Translations under genes and position numbers: made by a program
The notes under the pieces: model-generated
The model's database searches: none
Told to the model about the DNA's origin: nothing
The model's input: only the letters and a program-made list of their open reading frames with translations
Assembly (NCBI RefSeq): GCF_000722875.1
Contig: NZ_JFHR01000039.1
Coordinates: 1 to 49,962 of the forward strand
Direction of reading: 5' to 3'
DNA length: 49,962 nt
DNA from: Sphingobium chlorophenolicum
GTDB lineage: Bacteria; Pseudomonadota; Alphaproteobacteria; Sphingomonadales; Sphingomonadaceae
Part shown: in pieces, positions 14,379-23,772 of the stretch
Layout of the letters: every line of letters begins with the position of its first letter
Position numbering within the stretch: position 1 is the stretch's first letter

Positions 14379-16196
14379 ATGTCCCTGCGTAATATCGCGA
14401 TCATCGCGCACGTCGACCATGGCAAGACCACGCTTGTCGACCAGCTTTTCCGTCAGTCCGGCACCTTCCGCGACAATCAGCGCGTCGAGGAACGCGCGAT
14501 GGACTCGAACGACCTGGAAAAGGAACGCGGCATCACCATCCTGGCGAAGCCCACTTCGGTCGAATGGAACGGCACCCGCATCAACATCGTCGACACGCCA
14601 GGCCACGCCGACTTCGGCGGAGAGGTGGAGCGCATCCTGTCCATGGTCGACGGCGTGATCCTGCTGGTCGATTCGTCGGAAGGCGCGATGCCGCAGACCA
14701 AGTTCGTGACCGGCAAGGCCCTTGCCCTCGGTTTGCGCCCCATCGTTGTCGTCAACAAGGTCGATCGCCCGGACGAGCGCATCCAGGAAGTGCTGGACGA
14801 AGTGTTCGACCTGTTCGTGACGCTGGAAGCGAATGACGAGCAGCTCGACTTCCCGGTCCTCTACGCTTCGGGCCGCAACGGCTATGCCAATGAAGACCCC
14901 AGCCTGCGTTCCGGCACGCTGGAGCCGCTGTTCCAGAAGATCGTCGACCATGTGCCGCCCCCGGCGCTGGACGTCGACGCGCCGTTCAGCTTCCTGGTGA
15001 CGCTGCTCGATCGCGACAACTTCCTGGGCCGCATCCTGACCGGCCGCGTCAATAGCGGCACGCTGAAGGTCAACCAGCCGATCCACGCCATCGACGCCGA
15101 CGGCAATGTGCTGGAAACCGGCCGTGCATCCAAGATCCTGTCCTTCCGTGGTCTCGACCGCGTGCCGGTGGAAGAGGCGAAGGCAGGCGACATCATTTCG
15201 CTCGCTGGCCTGACCGTCGCGACCGTTGCGAACACCATTGCCGACCCGTCGGTCAGCACCGCGATCAAGGCGCAGCCGATCGATCCGCCGACCCTGTCGA
15301 TGCGCTTTGCGGTCAATGACTCGCCCATGGCTGGCCGCGAAGGCAGCAAGGTGACGAGCCGCATGATCCGCGACCGCCTGATGCGCGAAGCGGAAAGCAA
15401 CGTCGCGATCAAGGTGACGGAATCGGCCGACAAGGACAGTTTCGAAGTCGCCGGCCGCGGCGAACTCCAGCTTGGCGTGCTGATCGAAACGATGCGCCGC
15501 GAAGGCTTCGAACTCGGCATTTCGCGCCCCCGCGTGCTGTTCGGGGAGGATGAGGCGGGCAACAAGACCGAGCCTTACGAGACCGTCGTGATCGACGTGG
15601 ACGATGAATTTTCCGGCACGGTTGTCGACAAGATGAACATCCGCAAGGCCGAGATGACCGACATGCGTCCCTCCGGCGGCGGCAAGACCCGCATCACCTT
15701 CTCCGCCCCTTCGCGCGGCCTGATCGGTTATCATGGCGAATTCCTGTCCGACACGCGCGGCACCGGCATCATGAACCGTCTGTTCGAGAAATATGGCCCC
15801 CACAAGGGCAAGATCGAAGGCCGCAAGAACGGCGTGCTGATCTCCAACGGCGCGGGTGAAGCCGTCGCCTATGCCCTTGGCCCGCTCGAAGAGCGCGGCA
15901 TCCTGTTCGTGGGCGTTGGCGAAGCGCTTTACGAAGGCATGGTCATCGGTGAGAATGCAAAGCCGGAAGATCTGGAAGTCAACCCGATGAAGTCGAAGGC
16001 GCTGACCAACTTCCGCGCCAGCGGCAAGGACGACAGCATCCGCCTGACCCCGCCCAAGAAGATGACGCTGGAACAGGCCATCGCCTATATCGACGACGAT
16101 GAAATGGTTGAGGTGACGCCCAAGAACATCCGCCTTCGCAAGCGCTATCTCGACCCGAACGAGCGCAAGCGCATGTCCCGGGCCAAGGCCGCGTAA
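14379..16196 (+). CDS. typA: Translational GTPase TypA/BipA
   Basis: This 605-residue ribosome-binding GTPase is involved in stress and low-temperature ribosome assembly. The G1 motif is AHVDHGKTT (residues 10–18), G3 is DTPGHADF and G4 is NKVD. EF-G-like domains II, III and V and the TypA-specific C-terminal domain follow (about residue 480 on, including [19 protein letters not shown]). The open frame extends upstream to 14265, but homology begins at MSLRNIAII, so the ATG at 14379 is used. A terminator follows the gene. Confidence 0.96.
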   Translation: MSLRNIAIIAHVDHGKTTLVDQLFRQSGTFRDNQRVEERAMDSNDLEKERGITILAKPTSVEWNGTRINIVDTPGHADFGGEVERILSMVDGVILLVDSSEGAMPQTKFVTGKALALGLRPIVVVNKVDRPDERIQEVLDEVFDLFVTLEANDEQLDFPVLYASGRNGYANEDPSLRSGTLEPLFQKIVDHVPPPALDVDAPFSFLVTLLDRDNFLGRILTGRVNSGTLKVNQPIHAIDADGNVLETGRASKILSFRGLDRVPVEEAKAGDIISLAGLTVATVANTIADPSVSTAIKAQPIDPPTLSMRFAVNDSPMAGREGSKVTSRMIRDRLMREAESNVAIKVTESADKDSFEVAGRGELQLGVLIETMRREGFELGISRPRVLFGEDEAGNKTEPYETVVIDVDDEFSGTVVDKMNIRKAEMTDMRPSGGGKTRITFSAPSRGLIGYHGEFLSDTRGTGIMNRLFEKYGPHKGKIEGRKNGVLISNGAGEAVAYALGPLEERGILFVGVGEALYEGMVIGENAKPEDLEVNPMKSKALTNFRASGKDDSIRLTPPKKMTLEQAIAYIDDDEMVEVTPKNIRLRKRYLDPNERKRMSRAKAA

Positions 16197-16215
16197 GACA
16201 CGAATTTCGCGGGAT

Positions 16216-16250
16216 AAAAATGCCGCTCCGGCAACGGGGCGGCATTTTTT
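16216..16250 (+). terminator. Terminator of typA
   Basis: AAAAATGCCGC pairs with GCGGCATTTTT around a 12-base loop and is followed by further T. It lies 20 bases after the stop codon of typA. Confidence 0.9.
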
Positions 16251-16310
16251 ACAAGACAATAATAATCGGCTGGCATAGCCTTGGCACATCCGACGACAGG
16301 GGGTGTCATC

Positions 16311-16709
16311 ATGGAATATATGTTTTTGCCGCTGAAGCGCTATGCCGACTTTTCGGGCCGCTCCAGACGGAAGGAATATTGGATGTTCCTGCTGGGCTAT
16401 GTTCTGCTGATGATGGTCACGGCGATATTGGCGGCCGTGGTGGCCGCAGCCGCATCGACAAGATTTACCGGCCCCTTCTTCCTGCTGTTCGGCCTGCTCA
16501 CCCTGGGGCTGCTGATCCCGTCGCTCGCGGTGCAGGTTCGCCGTTTCCACGATCAGGACAAGAGCGGCTGGTTCTGGCTGCTGAATTTCGTGCCCTATGT
16601 GGGTGGAATCATCGTCCTGGTGTTCATGTGCCTGGAAGGGACGAAGGGCCCCAACCGCTTCGGACCCGATCCCAAGGAAGTGGAAAATCTGTCCGACATC
16701 TTCAGTTAG
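16311..16709 (+). CDS. DUF805 inner-membrane protein
   Basis: This 132-residue protein is of the DUF805 family: the N-terminal pattern MEYMFLPLKRYADFSGRSRRKEYW, here read in shorter pieces as RYADFSGRS and RRKEYW, is diagnostic. Three to four hydrophobic helices follow, with the conserved VRRFHDQDKSGW loop and a C-terminal GPNRFGPDP. Function in the family is unknown. The start is taken at the ATG at 16311; a TTG 30 bases upstream would only add a non-conserved leader. Confidence 0.9.
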   Translation: MEYMFLPLKRYADFSGRSRRKEYWMFLLGYVLLMMVTAILAAVVAAAASTRFTGPFFLLFGLLTLGLLIPSLAVQVRRFHDQDKSGWFWLLNFVPYVGGIIVLVFMCLEGTKGPNRFGPDPKEVENLSDIFS

Positions 16710-16828
16710 GCTGTATCGATCTGGCCGAACAGTCGTGAAGGCATTCGCGCCGCCGCAAGCCGCTGGCATGCTTCCTGCGCGCTTTCTATAGTCGCGCCCG
16801 TCCGTTCGTTCTTCCGCGAAAGCTCTTC

Positions 16829-18151
16829 ATGCATCTTCTCATCGGTCTGGCCGGTATCGCGCTGATCCTTGCGATTGCCTTCGCCCTGTCCTCCAACCGT
16901 CGCGCCATCAGGCTGCGCGTTGTGGGCGCGGCTTTCCTGTTGCAGGCGGGCATCGCGTTGCTGGTGCTCTACGTCCCCGCCGGGCGCTCGGTGATCGCGG
17001 GCATGTCCCGCGGCGTCGCCAACCTGCTCGGCTATGCGCAGGCGGGGACGGACTTCATCTTCGGCCCGCTCGCGAAACCGGAGATCGGCGGAGCCAGCTT
17101 CGCCATCGCCGCGTTGCCGGTCATCATCTTCTTCGCCAGCCTGGTGTCGATCCTCTACCATCTGGGCGTCATGCAGCAGGTCGTCCGCTGGGTCGGCGGC
17201 GCGATCGAGAAGGTGACGGGCGTGTCCAAGGTGGAAAGCCTCTGCGCCGCCGCCAACATCTTCGTCGGCCAGAGCGAAAGCCCGCTCGTCATCCGACCCT
17301 ATCTGGCCGGACTCACGCCGCCCCAACTCTTCGCCGTGATGACCAGCGGCATGGCGGGCGTCGCGGGCACCATCCTCGCCGCCTACGCCTCCATGGGGAT
17401 CAAGATCGACTATCTGCTGGCGGCCAGTTTCATGTCGGCGCCCGGCGGCCTGCTGATGGCGAAGATCATGATGCCCGACGAGCCGGAACGCGAACCCGAA
17501 CTTCCCCTGGGCGATCATCCCGACATCGTCCTGCCCGAAAGCCGGATCGGCGATACCGGCCCCGCCGCGCTGCTGCCGGGTGGAACGCCCGGCGAACCGA
17601 TGCCGCCGGCCACCCATGACGAGGAAAAGCCCGCCAACCTCATCATGGCCGCCGCCCAGGGCGCGCAGACCGGCGTGAAGCTCGCCGTCGCGGTCGGCGC
17701 CATGGTGCTGGCCTTCGTCGCGCTGGTGGCGTTGGCGAACGGCATCCTTGGCGGCATTGGCGGCTGGTTCGGCTATCCCGGCCTCAGCTTCCAGCAATTG
17801 CTGGGCTATTTCTTCTCGCCGGTCATGTATCTGCTCAACATCCCCTGGACGGAGGCGCAGGTGGCGGGCGGCCTGTTCGGCACGAAGGTCGTGCTGAACG
17901 AGTTCGTCGCCTATATCAATCTGGGCCAAGTGCAGGGCGCGCTGTCGCCCGCCACCGTCGCCATCGTCACCTTCGCGCTGTGCGGCTTCGCCAATTTCAG
18001 TTCCATCGCGATCCAGATGGCCGTCACCGGCAACCTCGCGCCCAACCAGCGGCCGGTCATCGCGCGGCTGGGATTGAAGGCACTGGTGGCGGGCAGCCTC
18101 GCCAACCTCATGAGCGCGGCGCTGGCCGGTTTGATGCTCAGCCTGCGTTGA
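16829..18151 (+). CDS. Concentrative nucleoside transporter (CNT/NupC family)
   Basis: This 440-residue polytopic membrane protein imports nucleosides by cation symport. The family hallmark FVGQSESPLVIRPYL (substrate-binding GQxExP) is present, as are VSILYHLGVMQ and ANFSSIAIQM (CNT core helices). A long hydrophilic, Pro/Asp-rich loop at about residues 212–270 splits the core halves and is larger than in E. coli NupC. No catabolic nucleoside genes adjoin it, so the preferred substrate is not indicated. Confidence 0.92.
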   Translation: MHLLIGLAGIALILAIAFALSSNRRAIRLRVVGAAFLLQAGIALLVLYVPAGRSVIAGMSRGVANLLGYAQAGTDFIFGPLAKPEIGGASFAIAALPVIIFFASLVSILYHLGVMQQVVRWVGGAIEKVTGVSKVESLCAAANIFVGQSESPLVIRPYLAGLTPPQLFAVMTSGMAGVAGTILAAYASMGIKIDYLLAASFMSAPGGLLMAKIMMPDEPEREPELPLGDHPDIVLPESRIGDTGPAALLPGGTPGEPMPPATHDEEKPANLIMAAAQGAQTGVKLAVAVGAMVLAFVALVALANGILGGIGGWFGYPGLSFQQLLGYFFSPVMYLLNIPWTEAQVAGGLFGTKVVLNEFVAYINLGQVQGALSPATVAIVTFALCGFANFSSIAIQMAVTGNLAPNQRPVIARLGLKALVAGSLANLMSAALAGLMLSLR

Positions 18152-18212
18152 TCGTTGCGAGACTATAACGAAAGTTCTACCGCTGACCGGCAGGATCGGC
18201 TACGGTTAACAT

Positions 18213-19265
18213 ATGGCGGCCAAAGGTTTATTCGCTCTGATGTCCATCTTGCAAGCCATGGCAATGGCGCCTGCATTTGCGCAGGCGCCGAAGCCGGGGA
18301 CGCTGGCAAGCTATAAGGACTGGACCATCGGCTGCGACAATCGCAGCCGGTGCGAGGCCGTGTCGCTGCTGCCTGAGGGCGGCGCTTGGCCCGACGCGCC
18401 GGTCATGCTGGGCATCCGCCGGGATGCAGGCGCGGCCGCCTATCCCGAAATCTGGGTCAGCCGCGACGCCAGGGGGCGGGAGGCGCTGGATTTCCTGATC
18501 GACGGCCGCAAGATCGCCAGCGCGGCAAGCGTCGATGGCGAAGCCAGCGTGCAGGGACCGCAGGCGTCCGCTCTGGCCATTGCCATGGCCAAGGGCGGCG
18601 GCATGGAAATCCGCGCCAACGGCAAGTCCATCGACCGGCCCTCGCTGGCCGGGTCCGCCGCGGCGCTGCGCTATATGGACGCGAAGCAGGGCAGGGCGGG
18701 CACGATGGCGGCGCTCGTCGCGACCGGTCCGCTCGCGCTCAGCGCCGTGCGCCCCGCGCCCGCCACCCCTTCGATCCGGCGGGCCGTCATTCCCGGAGGC
18801 GCGCCGCCGCCCGCGCTCTGGCGGGAGGAATTGACGAAGCTCGGCGCGTTCACCGGCTGCGCCGATGAGATGAAGGATGCATCCTCGCCGCCCGACCTGC
18901 ACCGCCTGTCGAAGACCGAGGCGCTGGTGCTGGTGCCCTGCGGCGCGGGAGCCTATAATTTCTCCGCCGTCCCGGTGATCGCCACCGGCATTGCGGGACG
19001 GCGGGCTTTCCGCTTCGCCGCCTTCGACTATCAGCCGGGCTGGAGCGAGGATGACGGCCGTCCATTGCTGGTCAATGCAAGCTGGTCGGCGGAAACGTCC
19101 AACCTGCAAAGCTACGCCAAGGGGCGGGGGATAGGCGATTGCGGCGGCAGCGAATCCTATGTCTGGGACGGCACGCGCTTCCGCCTGGTGGAGGCCAGCG
19201 CCATGGGCGAATGCAGGGGCGCCTGGCACTGGATCACCACCTGGTCGGCCAAGGTGACGGACTGA
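18213..19265 (+). CDS. DUF1176-family exported protein
   Basis: This 350-residue protein has an N-terminal signal peptide ending at AFA-QA (residue 24). The DUF1176 pattern follows: YKDWTIGCDNRSRCEAVSL near the mature N-terminus, four further Cys, and the C-terminal GDCGGSESYVWDGTRFRL and GECRGAWHWITTW regions. Paired Cys suggest disulfides in the periplasm. No function is known for the family. Confidence 0.85.
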   Translation: MAAKGLFALMSILQAMAMAPAFAQAPKPGTLASYKDWTIGCDNRSRCEAVSLLPEGGAWPDAPVMLGIRRDAGAAAYPEIWVSRDARGREALDFLIDGRKIASAASVDGEASVQGPQASALAIAMAKGGGMEIRANGKSIDRPSLAGSAAALRYMDAKQGRAGTMAALVATGPLALSAVRPAPATPSIRRAVIPGGAPPPALWREELTKLGAFTGCADEMKDASSPPDLHRLSKTEALVLVPCGAGAYNFSAVPVIATGIAGRRAFRFAAFDYQPGWSEDDGRPLLVNASWSAETSNLQSYAKGRGIGDCGGSESYVWDGTRFRLVEASAMGECRGAWHWITTWSAKVTD

Positions 19266-19317
19266 AAACCAGGCTTTTTCCTGTCTAATTTGCGGTGTGT
19301 TCCTGAGTCCGATCTGG

Positions 19318-19337
19318 GTTCCTGCCTTCGCAGGAAC
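19318..19337. repeat. REP-like hairpin GTTCCTGC-CTTC-GCAGGAAC
   Basis: A perfect 8-bp stem with a CTTC loop sits between the convergent DUF1176 and egtD genes. It can extend by pairing GTGTTCCTG (upstream) with CAGGAACAC. The same CCTGCCTTCGCAGG core recurs twice at 37178–37243. It may also act as a bidirectional transcription stop. Confidence 0.75.
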
Positions 19338-19354
19338 ACGTCACCCTTTTAACA

Positions 19355-20311
19355 TTAAGTGCCTGCGAGGATGAGCGAGAAGAGCCCATCCCCGTCGCTC
19401 CATTCGCGTAGCGGCTCCCACCCGCCTGCGCGCAGCAGCAGCCTTTCGTCGCGCGCGCCATATTTGTGGCTGCTCTCGGTATGGATCGTCTCCCCCCGCT
19501 CCATGCGGAAACATTGGCCAGCGACATGGAAATGCAGCGGCCGCACCGCCTCCAGATGCATTTCAATCCGCGCCTTGTCGTCATTCCAGACGGCGCGGTG
19601 GACGAACCCGTCCAGCGGGAGGTCGCCCTCCAATTCCCGGTTGATGCGCCGGATCAGGTTGAGGTTGAACGCCGCCGTCACCCCCGCCGCGTCGTCATAG
19701 GCGGCGATCAGCCGGTCGCGGTCCTTGATCCTGTCCATGCCGATCAGCAGCATGGAGCCTTCCCCCAGCAGCCGGTGCATGGCCCGCAGCAGGTCGACCG
19801 CCGCGTCGGGTTCCATGTTGCCGATCGTCGATCCGGGGAAAAAGCCCAGGCGCGGCAGGCCGTCGATGGCGGCGGGCAAGGTCAGCGGGCCGTTGAAATC
19901 GCCCACCACCGGCAGGACGGGCAGGCCGGGAAAGGCCGAGGCCAATTCGGCGCTCGCCGCCCGAAGGAAATCGCCGCTGATGTCGATCGGCACATAGGCT
20001 GCAGGGTCGACGGCGCGCAGCAGATGCGGCGTCTTGCGCGAACTGCCCGCACCAAATTCCACCACCGCCCGGCCCGCGCCGACGGCAGCGGCGAAATCCG
20101 GGCCATGCCGCTCGAGCAGCGCGGTTTCGGTCCGCGTCGGATAATATTCGGGTAGGTCGGTGATCGCCTCGAACAGTTCCGATCCCCGCCGGTCGTAGAA
20201 CCAGATGGGCGGCGTCGCCTTGGGGTGGCGCGACAGCCCTTCGATGATGTCCCGCCGAAAGGCCGGGTCGGGAGCGCGGGGCGGCAGCATGGCGTCTTCG
20301 GTCAGCAGCAT
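19355..20311 (-). CDS. egtD: L-histidine N-alpha-methyltransferase (ergothioneine synthesis)
   Basis: This 318-residue SAM-dependent enzyme makes hercynine from histidine by three methyl transfers. EgtD-type features are the N-terminal PPIWFYDRRGSELFEAI, the YYPTRTE motif that helps hold histidine, the SAM loop VVEFGAGSSRKT, and FFPGSTIGN. The C-terminal MERGETIHTESSHKY contains the conserved Glu/Ser that bind the substrate amine. The start is put at the ATG at 20311, four bases after the egtB stop, giving a tight egtB–egtD operon. Upstream in-frame codons lie inside egtB. Confidence 0.93.
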   Translation of the reverse strand: MLLTEDAMLPPRAPDPAFRRDIIEGLSRHPKATPPIWFYDRRGSELFEAITDLPEYYPTRTETALLERHGPDFAAAVGAGRAVVEFGAGSSRKTPHLLRAVDPAAYVPIDISGDFLRAASAELASAFPGLPVLPVVGDFNGPLTLPAAIDGLPRLGFFPGSTIGNMEPDAAVDLLRAMHRLLGEGSMLLIGMDRIKDRDRLIAAYDDAAGVTAAFNLNLIRRINRELEGDLPLDGFVHRAVWNDDKARIEMHLEAVRPLHFHVAGQCFRMERGETIHTESSHKYGARDERLLLRAGGWEPLREWSDGDGLFSLILAGT

Positions 20312-20315
20312 CGCG

Positions 20316-21596
20316 TCACAAATCCTTCGCCAGCCGCAGTCCGGTGAACTGCCAGCGTTGATGAGGGTAAAAGAAATTGCGGTAACTGGCCCGGACATGG
20401 CCGCGCGGGGTGGCGCAACTGCCGCCTTTCAGCACGAACTGACCCGCCATGAACTTGCCATTATATTCGCCCACCGCGCCTTCCGCCGCCCGAAAGCCGG
20501 GGTGCGGGCGATAGGCGCTGCCGGTCCATTCCCAGACATCGCCATACATCTGGCTTAGCGTGGAACCGCCCTCCGAAGCGCGGGGGCGGGGGCAGACGGC
20601 GTCGTCCAACTGGTTGCCGCTGGTCGGCGCGATATTGAGCGCGCCGCTTTCCCACTCCGCCTCGGTCGGCAGCCGGGCGCCCGCCCAGCTTGCATAGGCG
20701 TCCGCCTCATACAGGCTGATATGGCTGACGGGCGCGGCGGGATTTACCGGCCTGCGCCCGTCCAGGCCGAAGCGCGTCCAGCCCTTCTCGCCGCGCTGCC
20801 AGTAAAGCGGCGCCTCTATCCCCTCCGCCTGCACCCAGGCCCATCCGTCCGACAGCCAGTGCCCGGCCTGCGCATAGCCGCCATCCTCGATGAAGGCGAT
20901 CCATTCGCCATTGGTGATCGGCCGGTGGGCCAGCGCGTGGGGATGCAGCACCGTCTTGTGGCGCGGCGCTTCGCAGTCGAAGGCGAAATCGCCTTTTCCG
21001 TCGTCGCCAATCTCCACCAGCCCCTGTCGCCCCTCTATCCAGTGGAGGGGTCCAGGCACGGGTGCGGGCAGCGCGTTGGGCGCGTCGAACAGCGCGGGTT
21101 CCAGCGGGTTGAGCGACAGCAGATGCTGCATGTCGGTCAACAGCAGTTCCTGATGCTGCTGTTCATGGTGCAGGCCCAACAGCACCAGCGCCTGCGCTTC
21201 GGGCGGCAGCATCGGCAGGGCGGTGACCAGCGCCTTGTCGACATGGGCGCGATAGGCGCGGATCTCCTTCAGCGCGGGACGGGTCAGCATGCCCCGCATC
21301 GGCCGGGCATGGCGCGGCCCCTCCGCCTCATAATAGCTGTTGAACAGATAGGCGTAATGCGGATCGAACGGCCGGTATCCCGCCACATGATCGCGCAGGA
21401 CGAAGGTTTCGAAGAACCAGCTTGCATGCGCCAGATGCCATTTGGCGGGGGAGGCGTCGGGCATGGACTGGACGGTCGCGTCGGCGTCGGACAGCCGGGC
21501 GGCCAGCGCCTCGCTCAACGCCCTGACTTCCCGATAGCGGGCGATCAGGTCGATCTGGCCCAGTGCTGTTCGGCTTGCTGTTCGGCTTTTGGCCAT
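20316..21596 (-). CDS. egtB: Ergothioneine synthase EgtB (sulfoxide synthase)
   Basis: This 426-residue non-haem iron enzyme joins a thiol donor to hercynine with O2. The N-terminal DinB-like domain supplies Fe ligands: His in WHLAHASWFFE and the HxxxHxE motif in HHEQQHQE. The C-terminal formylglycine-generating-enzyme-like domain shows TNGEWIAFIEDGGY, LPTEAEWE, GDVWEWTGSAY and a final RWQFTGLRLA. No egtA, egtC or egtE is nearby. The two-gene set could therefore use cysteine directly, as in some short pathways, or gamma-glutamylcysteine with enzymes encoded elsewhere. Confidence 0.92.
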   Translation of the reverse strand: MAKSRTASRTALGQIDLIARYREVRALSEALAARLSDADATVQSMPDASPAKWHLAHASWFFETFVLRDHVAGYRPFDPHYAYLFNSYYEAEGPRHARPMRGMLTRPALKEIRAYRAHVDKALVTALPMLPPEAQALVLLGLHHEQQHQELLLTDMQHLLSLNPLEPALFDAPNALPAPVPGPLHWIEGRQGLVEIGDDGKGDFAFDCEAPRHKTVLHPHALAHRPITNGEWIAFIEDGGYAQAGHWLSDGWAWVQAEGIEAPLYWQRGEKGWTRFGLDGRRPVNPAAPVSHISLYEADAYASWAGARLPTEAEWESGALNIAPTSGNQLDDAVCPRPRASEGGSTLSQMYGDVWEWTGSAYRPHPGFRAAEGAVGEYNGKFMAGQFVLKGGSCATPRGHVRASYRNFFYPHQRWQFTGLRLAKDL

Positions 21597-21704
21597 GCAT
21601 GCCCCTCCGATACGGTTGTGCCGCTCTCCCGCAATAATCGCATGAAGGGGGGGATATGTTCCGGATGGGATTGGAGCGTTGTTAGCCGGGGTGGGGCAAA
21701 ATCG

Positions 21705-21875
21705 GCTGTTTTCCGTCGAAGTTCACACCGTATGCGCGCGCGTGCCTGGGCGCGCGTGTGCGAAGCGTTTTTTGGTCGGACTTTTCAAAGACGGATGCGC
21801 GGTAAGGCTGCGGGGGTGAATAGGACAGGCCGGAATGCCGACCGTGGGGCAAATAGGATGTTTTTTGGGGGCCTG
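21705..21875 (-). repeat. Second block of the composite repeat, copy 2 (inverted)
   Basis: This is the reverse-complement counterpart of 9460–9640. The core 21714–21767 differs from 9564–9617 at one base in 54. GAATAGGACAGG and ATAGGATGTTTTTTGGGGG are shared outer pieces. It occupies much of the 562-base gap between egtB and the diguanylate cyclase. The ~110 bases next to egtB must hold the egtBD promoter. Confidence 0.85.
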
Positions 21876-21949
21876 TTGCAGTCGGGCAACCTATCTTTCC
21901 GGGCAAGGTGCGGAATGGCGGGTTGTGGATGGAGGGCGGACCTATCCTG

Positions 21950-22107
21950 TTCCTCCCCATCAAGAGATGGGGAGGGTCGAAGAGAGGCGCGTGACTCTCT
22001 TCGATGGCCGAAAGCTGGTGGAGGGGAAAAGGCGCGACCTGCGAATTTCCCCTCCACCACCGCCTTCGGCGGCGGTCCCCCTCCCCACGCTGCGCGTAGG
22101 GAGGATT
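21950..22107. repeat. Modular intergenic hairpin repeat, copy C (part of a composite repeat)
   Basis: It runs from TCCTCCCCATCAAGAGATGGGGAGG to CGCGTAGGGAGGATT and carries the same TCGAAGAGAG…CTCTCTTCGA palindrome as copy B (21978–22005). The loop between the right arms is GCCTTCGGCGGC. Orientation relative to the neighbouring second block is the mirror image of copy 1. Confidence 0.85.
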
Positions 22108-22158
22108 TAACGTCCGTTAATAGCCAATCCAAAACATCCCGAACGCGACCAGACCCCC

Positions 22159-23034
22159 TCAACCATAGGCCGAGGCGGAGGGCCTTGCGGCCCGCTGTAT
22201 CCGGTCGCGCCCGGATCGCTTGGCATGGTAGAGCGCGTCGTCAGCCATGCCGATCGCATCCGTCACCGGCCCGCCGCGCCAGGCGCAAAGCCCCGCGGAG
22301 AAGGTGACCGGCTGGCCGTGCACCGCGCCGACCGGTTCCTGCCGCATCCGTTCCGCGATGCGCGCCAGTGACCAGCTTGCCTCATCCTCTATCGCGTCCT
22401 GGTAGAATATGGCGAATTCCTCTCCGCCCCAGCGCCCGACGATATCGATGCGGCGGGTCTGCGCAGACAGGCGCGCAGCGAAATCGGCCAGCAGCCGGTC
22501 GCCCGCATCATGGCCCAGTTGATCGTTGACCTGCTTGAAATGATCGATGTCGATGATCGCGATGCAGCCCCGCCGCCTGGCGACCGGCAGCGTGTCGATC
22601 TGCGCCAGGAAACCGCGGCGGTTGGCGATGCCGGTCAGCGCATCCTCATGCGCGGCGGCGTTCAGCGCGTCGATCTGCGCCTGCGTGGCAGTGGCGGCCC
22701 GGCGCACACCGGAAAACAGCCTGGCGATGATGTCGCTGGCTTCGGGCAGGGTCGGGGCGGCCCTTTTGCGTTCCTTCTCCTCCGCCGGGTGCAGCGCATC
22801 CGCCAGCGCGTGGATGGGGTTCAGCAAGGCGCCGATGCCCAGCAGCGCCCCGGCCGCGCCCGCCATCGTGGCCAGCGTCAGGACGATGAACTCCGCCCAG
22901 GCGATCCGGCCCGTCGCCACCCCCCAGCCGATATAGCCCAGCAGCGGCAGATGGGTGGTGGCGAAGCAGAGCGCGAAGAGCCGGAACCGCAGGGATCGGG
23001 GAAAGATGAAGGATGTTGCGAGGTAGAATTGCAT
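22159..23034 (-). CDS. Membrane-anchored GGDEF diguanylate cyclase
   Basis: This 291-residue protein has two hydrophobic helices at about residues 10–70, a short linker, and a GGDEF domain. The active site reads GGEEF (GRWGGEEFAIF). An RxxD I-site lies five residues upstream (RRID), so product feedback inhibition is expected. Upstream motifs DALTGIANRRGF and IIDIDHFKQVND are intact, so the enzyme should be active. No sensory domain is recognisable. The start at the ATG at 23034 is preferred over the in-frame TTG at 23067. Confidence 0.92.
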   Translation of the reverse strand: MQFYLATSFIFPRSLRFRLFALCFATTHLPLLGYIGWGVATGRIAWAEFIVLTLATMAGAAGALLGIGALLNPIHALADALHPAEEKERKRAAPTLPEASDIIARLFSGVRRAATATQAQIDALNAAAHEDALTGIANRRGFLAQIDTLPVARRRGCIAIIDIDHFKQVNDQLGHDAGDRLLADFAARLSAQTRRIDIVGRWGGEEFAIFYQDAIEDEASWSLARIAERMRQEPVGAVHGQPVTFSAGLCAWRGGPVTDAIGMADDALYHAKRSGRDRIQRAARPSASAYG

Positions 23035-23186
23035 CCCGGAACCCTGGCCGTTGAAATCGGGGGCCAAAATTGGCGCGACGCGTGAAAGGAAGGTGAAGGA
23101 AAAGGGTTAATGCGTGGCTCATGCCCGCAGCATGGACGAACCGTGCCGCCCGTGAGTCGAACGGTTGGATGGAATGTCGCTACAGG

Positions 23187-23756
23187 CTAGCGGGACGCCC
23201 CCGGCACCCATTTGACATCGTTCGCGCCATTGCCGTTCAGCCGCCGGGCCATCACGAACAGCAGGTCGGACAGCCGGTTGAGATAGGCCAATGCCTGCGG
23301 GTTGATCGCCACCTCGACCGCGGCGGCGGTCGCGCTGCGTTCGGCGCGGCGGGTGACGGCGCGAGCGAGGTGCACGGCGGCGGCGGCGGGCGATCCGCCT
23401 GGCAGGACGAAGCTGTCCAGCGGCGAAAGATCGGCGTTCATCGCGTCGATCTGCCGCTCCAGCCGCTCGACCTGGGAAGCGACGATGCGCAGCGCCCAGG
23501 GTTCGTCGCCAGCATCGGTCACGGGCGTGGCGAGGTCCGCCCCCAGATCGAACAGGTCGTTCTGGATGGTGGTCAGCCAGCCTGCTTCCGGTGCATCGCC
23601 GATCGCCACGATGGCAAGGCCGATGGCGCTGTTCGCTTCATCGACGTCGCCCACCGCCTGTATGCGCGGGGCATGTTTGGGCAGGCGCGACCCGTCGACA
23701 AGGCCGGTGGTGCCCGCGTCGCCGGTGCGGGTGTAGATTTTGTTGAGCTTCACCAT
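23187..23756 (-). CDS. Cob(I)alamin adenosyltransferase, PduO type
   Basis: This 189-residue enzyme attaches the 5'-deoxyadenosyl group of ATP to corrinoids to make adenosylcobalamin. The N-terminal ATP site YTRTGDAGTTGL, the PGG(S)xxAAxxHxAR stretch (VLPGGSPAAAAVHLAR), the RRAER motif and the C-terminal YLNRLSDLLFVMAR are all in place. The HIG1-type gene ends 16 bases upstream, a pairing often seen in alphaproteobacteria. No other cobalamin genes are in the window, so it may serve salvage. Confidence 0.93.
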   Translation of the reverse strand: MVKLNKIYTRTGDAGTTGLVDGSRLPKHAPRIQAVGDVDEANSAIGLAIVAIGDAPEAGWLTTIQNDLFDLGADLATPVTDAGDEPWALRIVASQVERLERQIDAMNADLSPLDSFVLPGGSPAAAAVHLARAVTRRAERSATAAAVEVAINPQALAYLNRLSDLLFVMARRLNGNGANDVKWVPGASR

Positions 23757-23772
23757 GACGGACGGGGCGTCT

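Noticed and set aside
14373..16769. 798-residue open frame opposite typA
   Set aside because: Antisense shadow of TypA; no start context or domain, and the typA frame is unambiguous.
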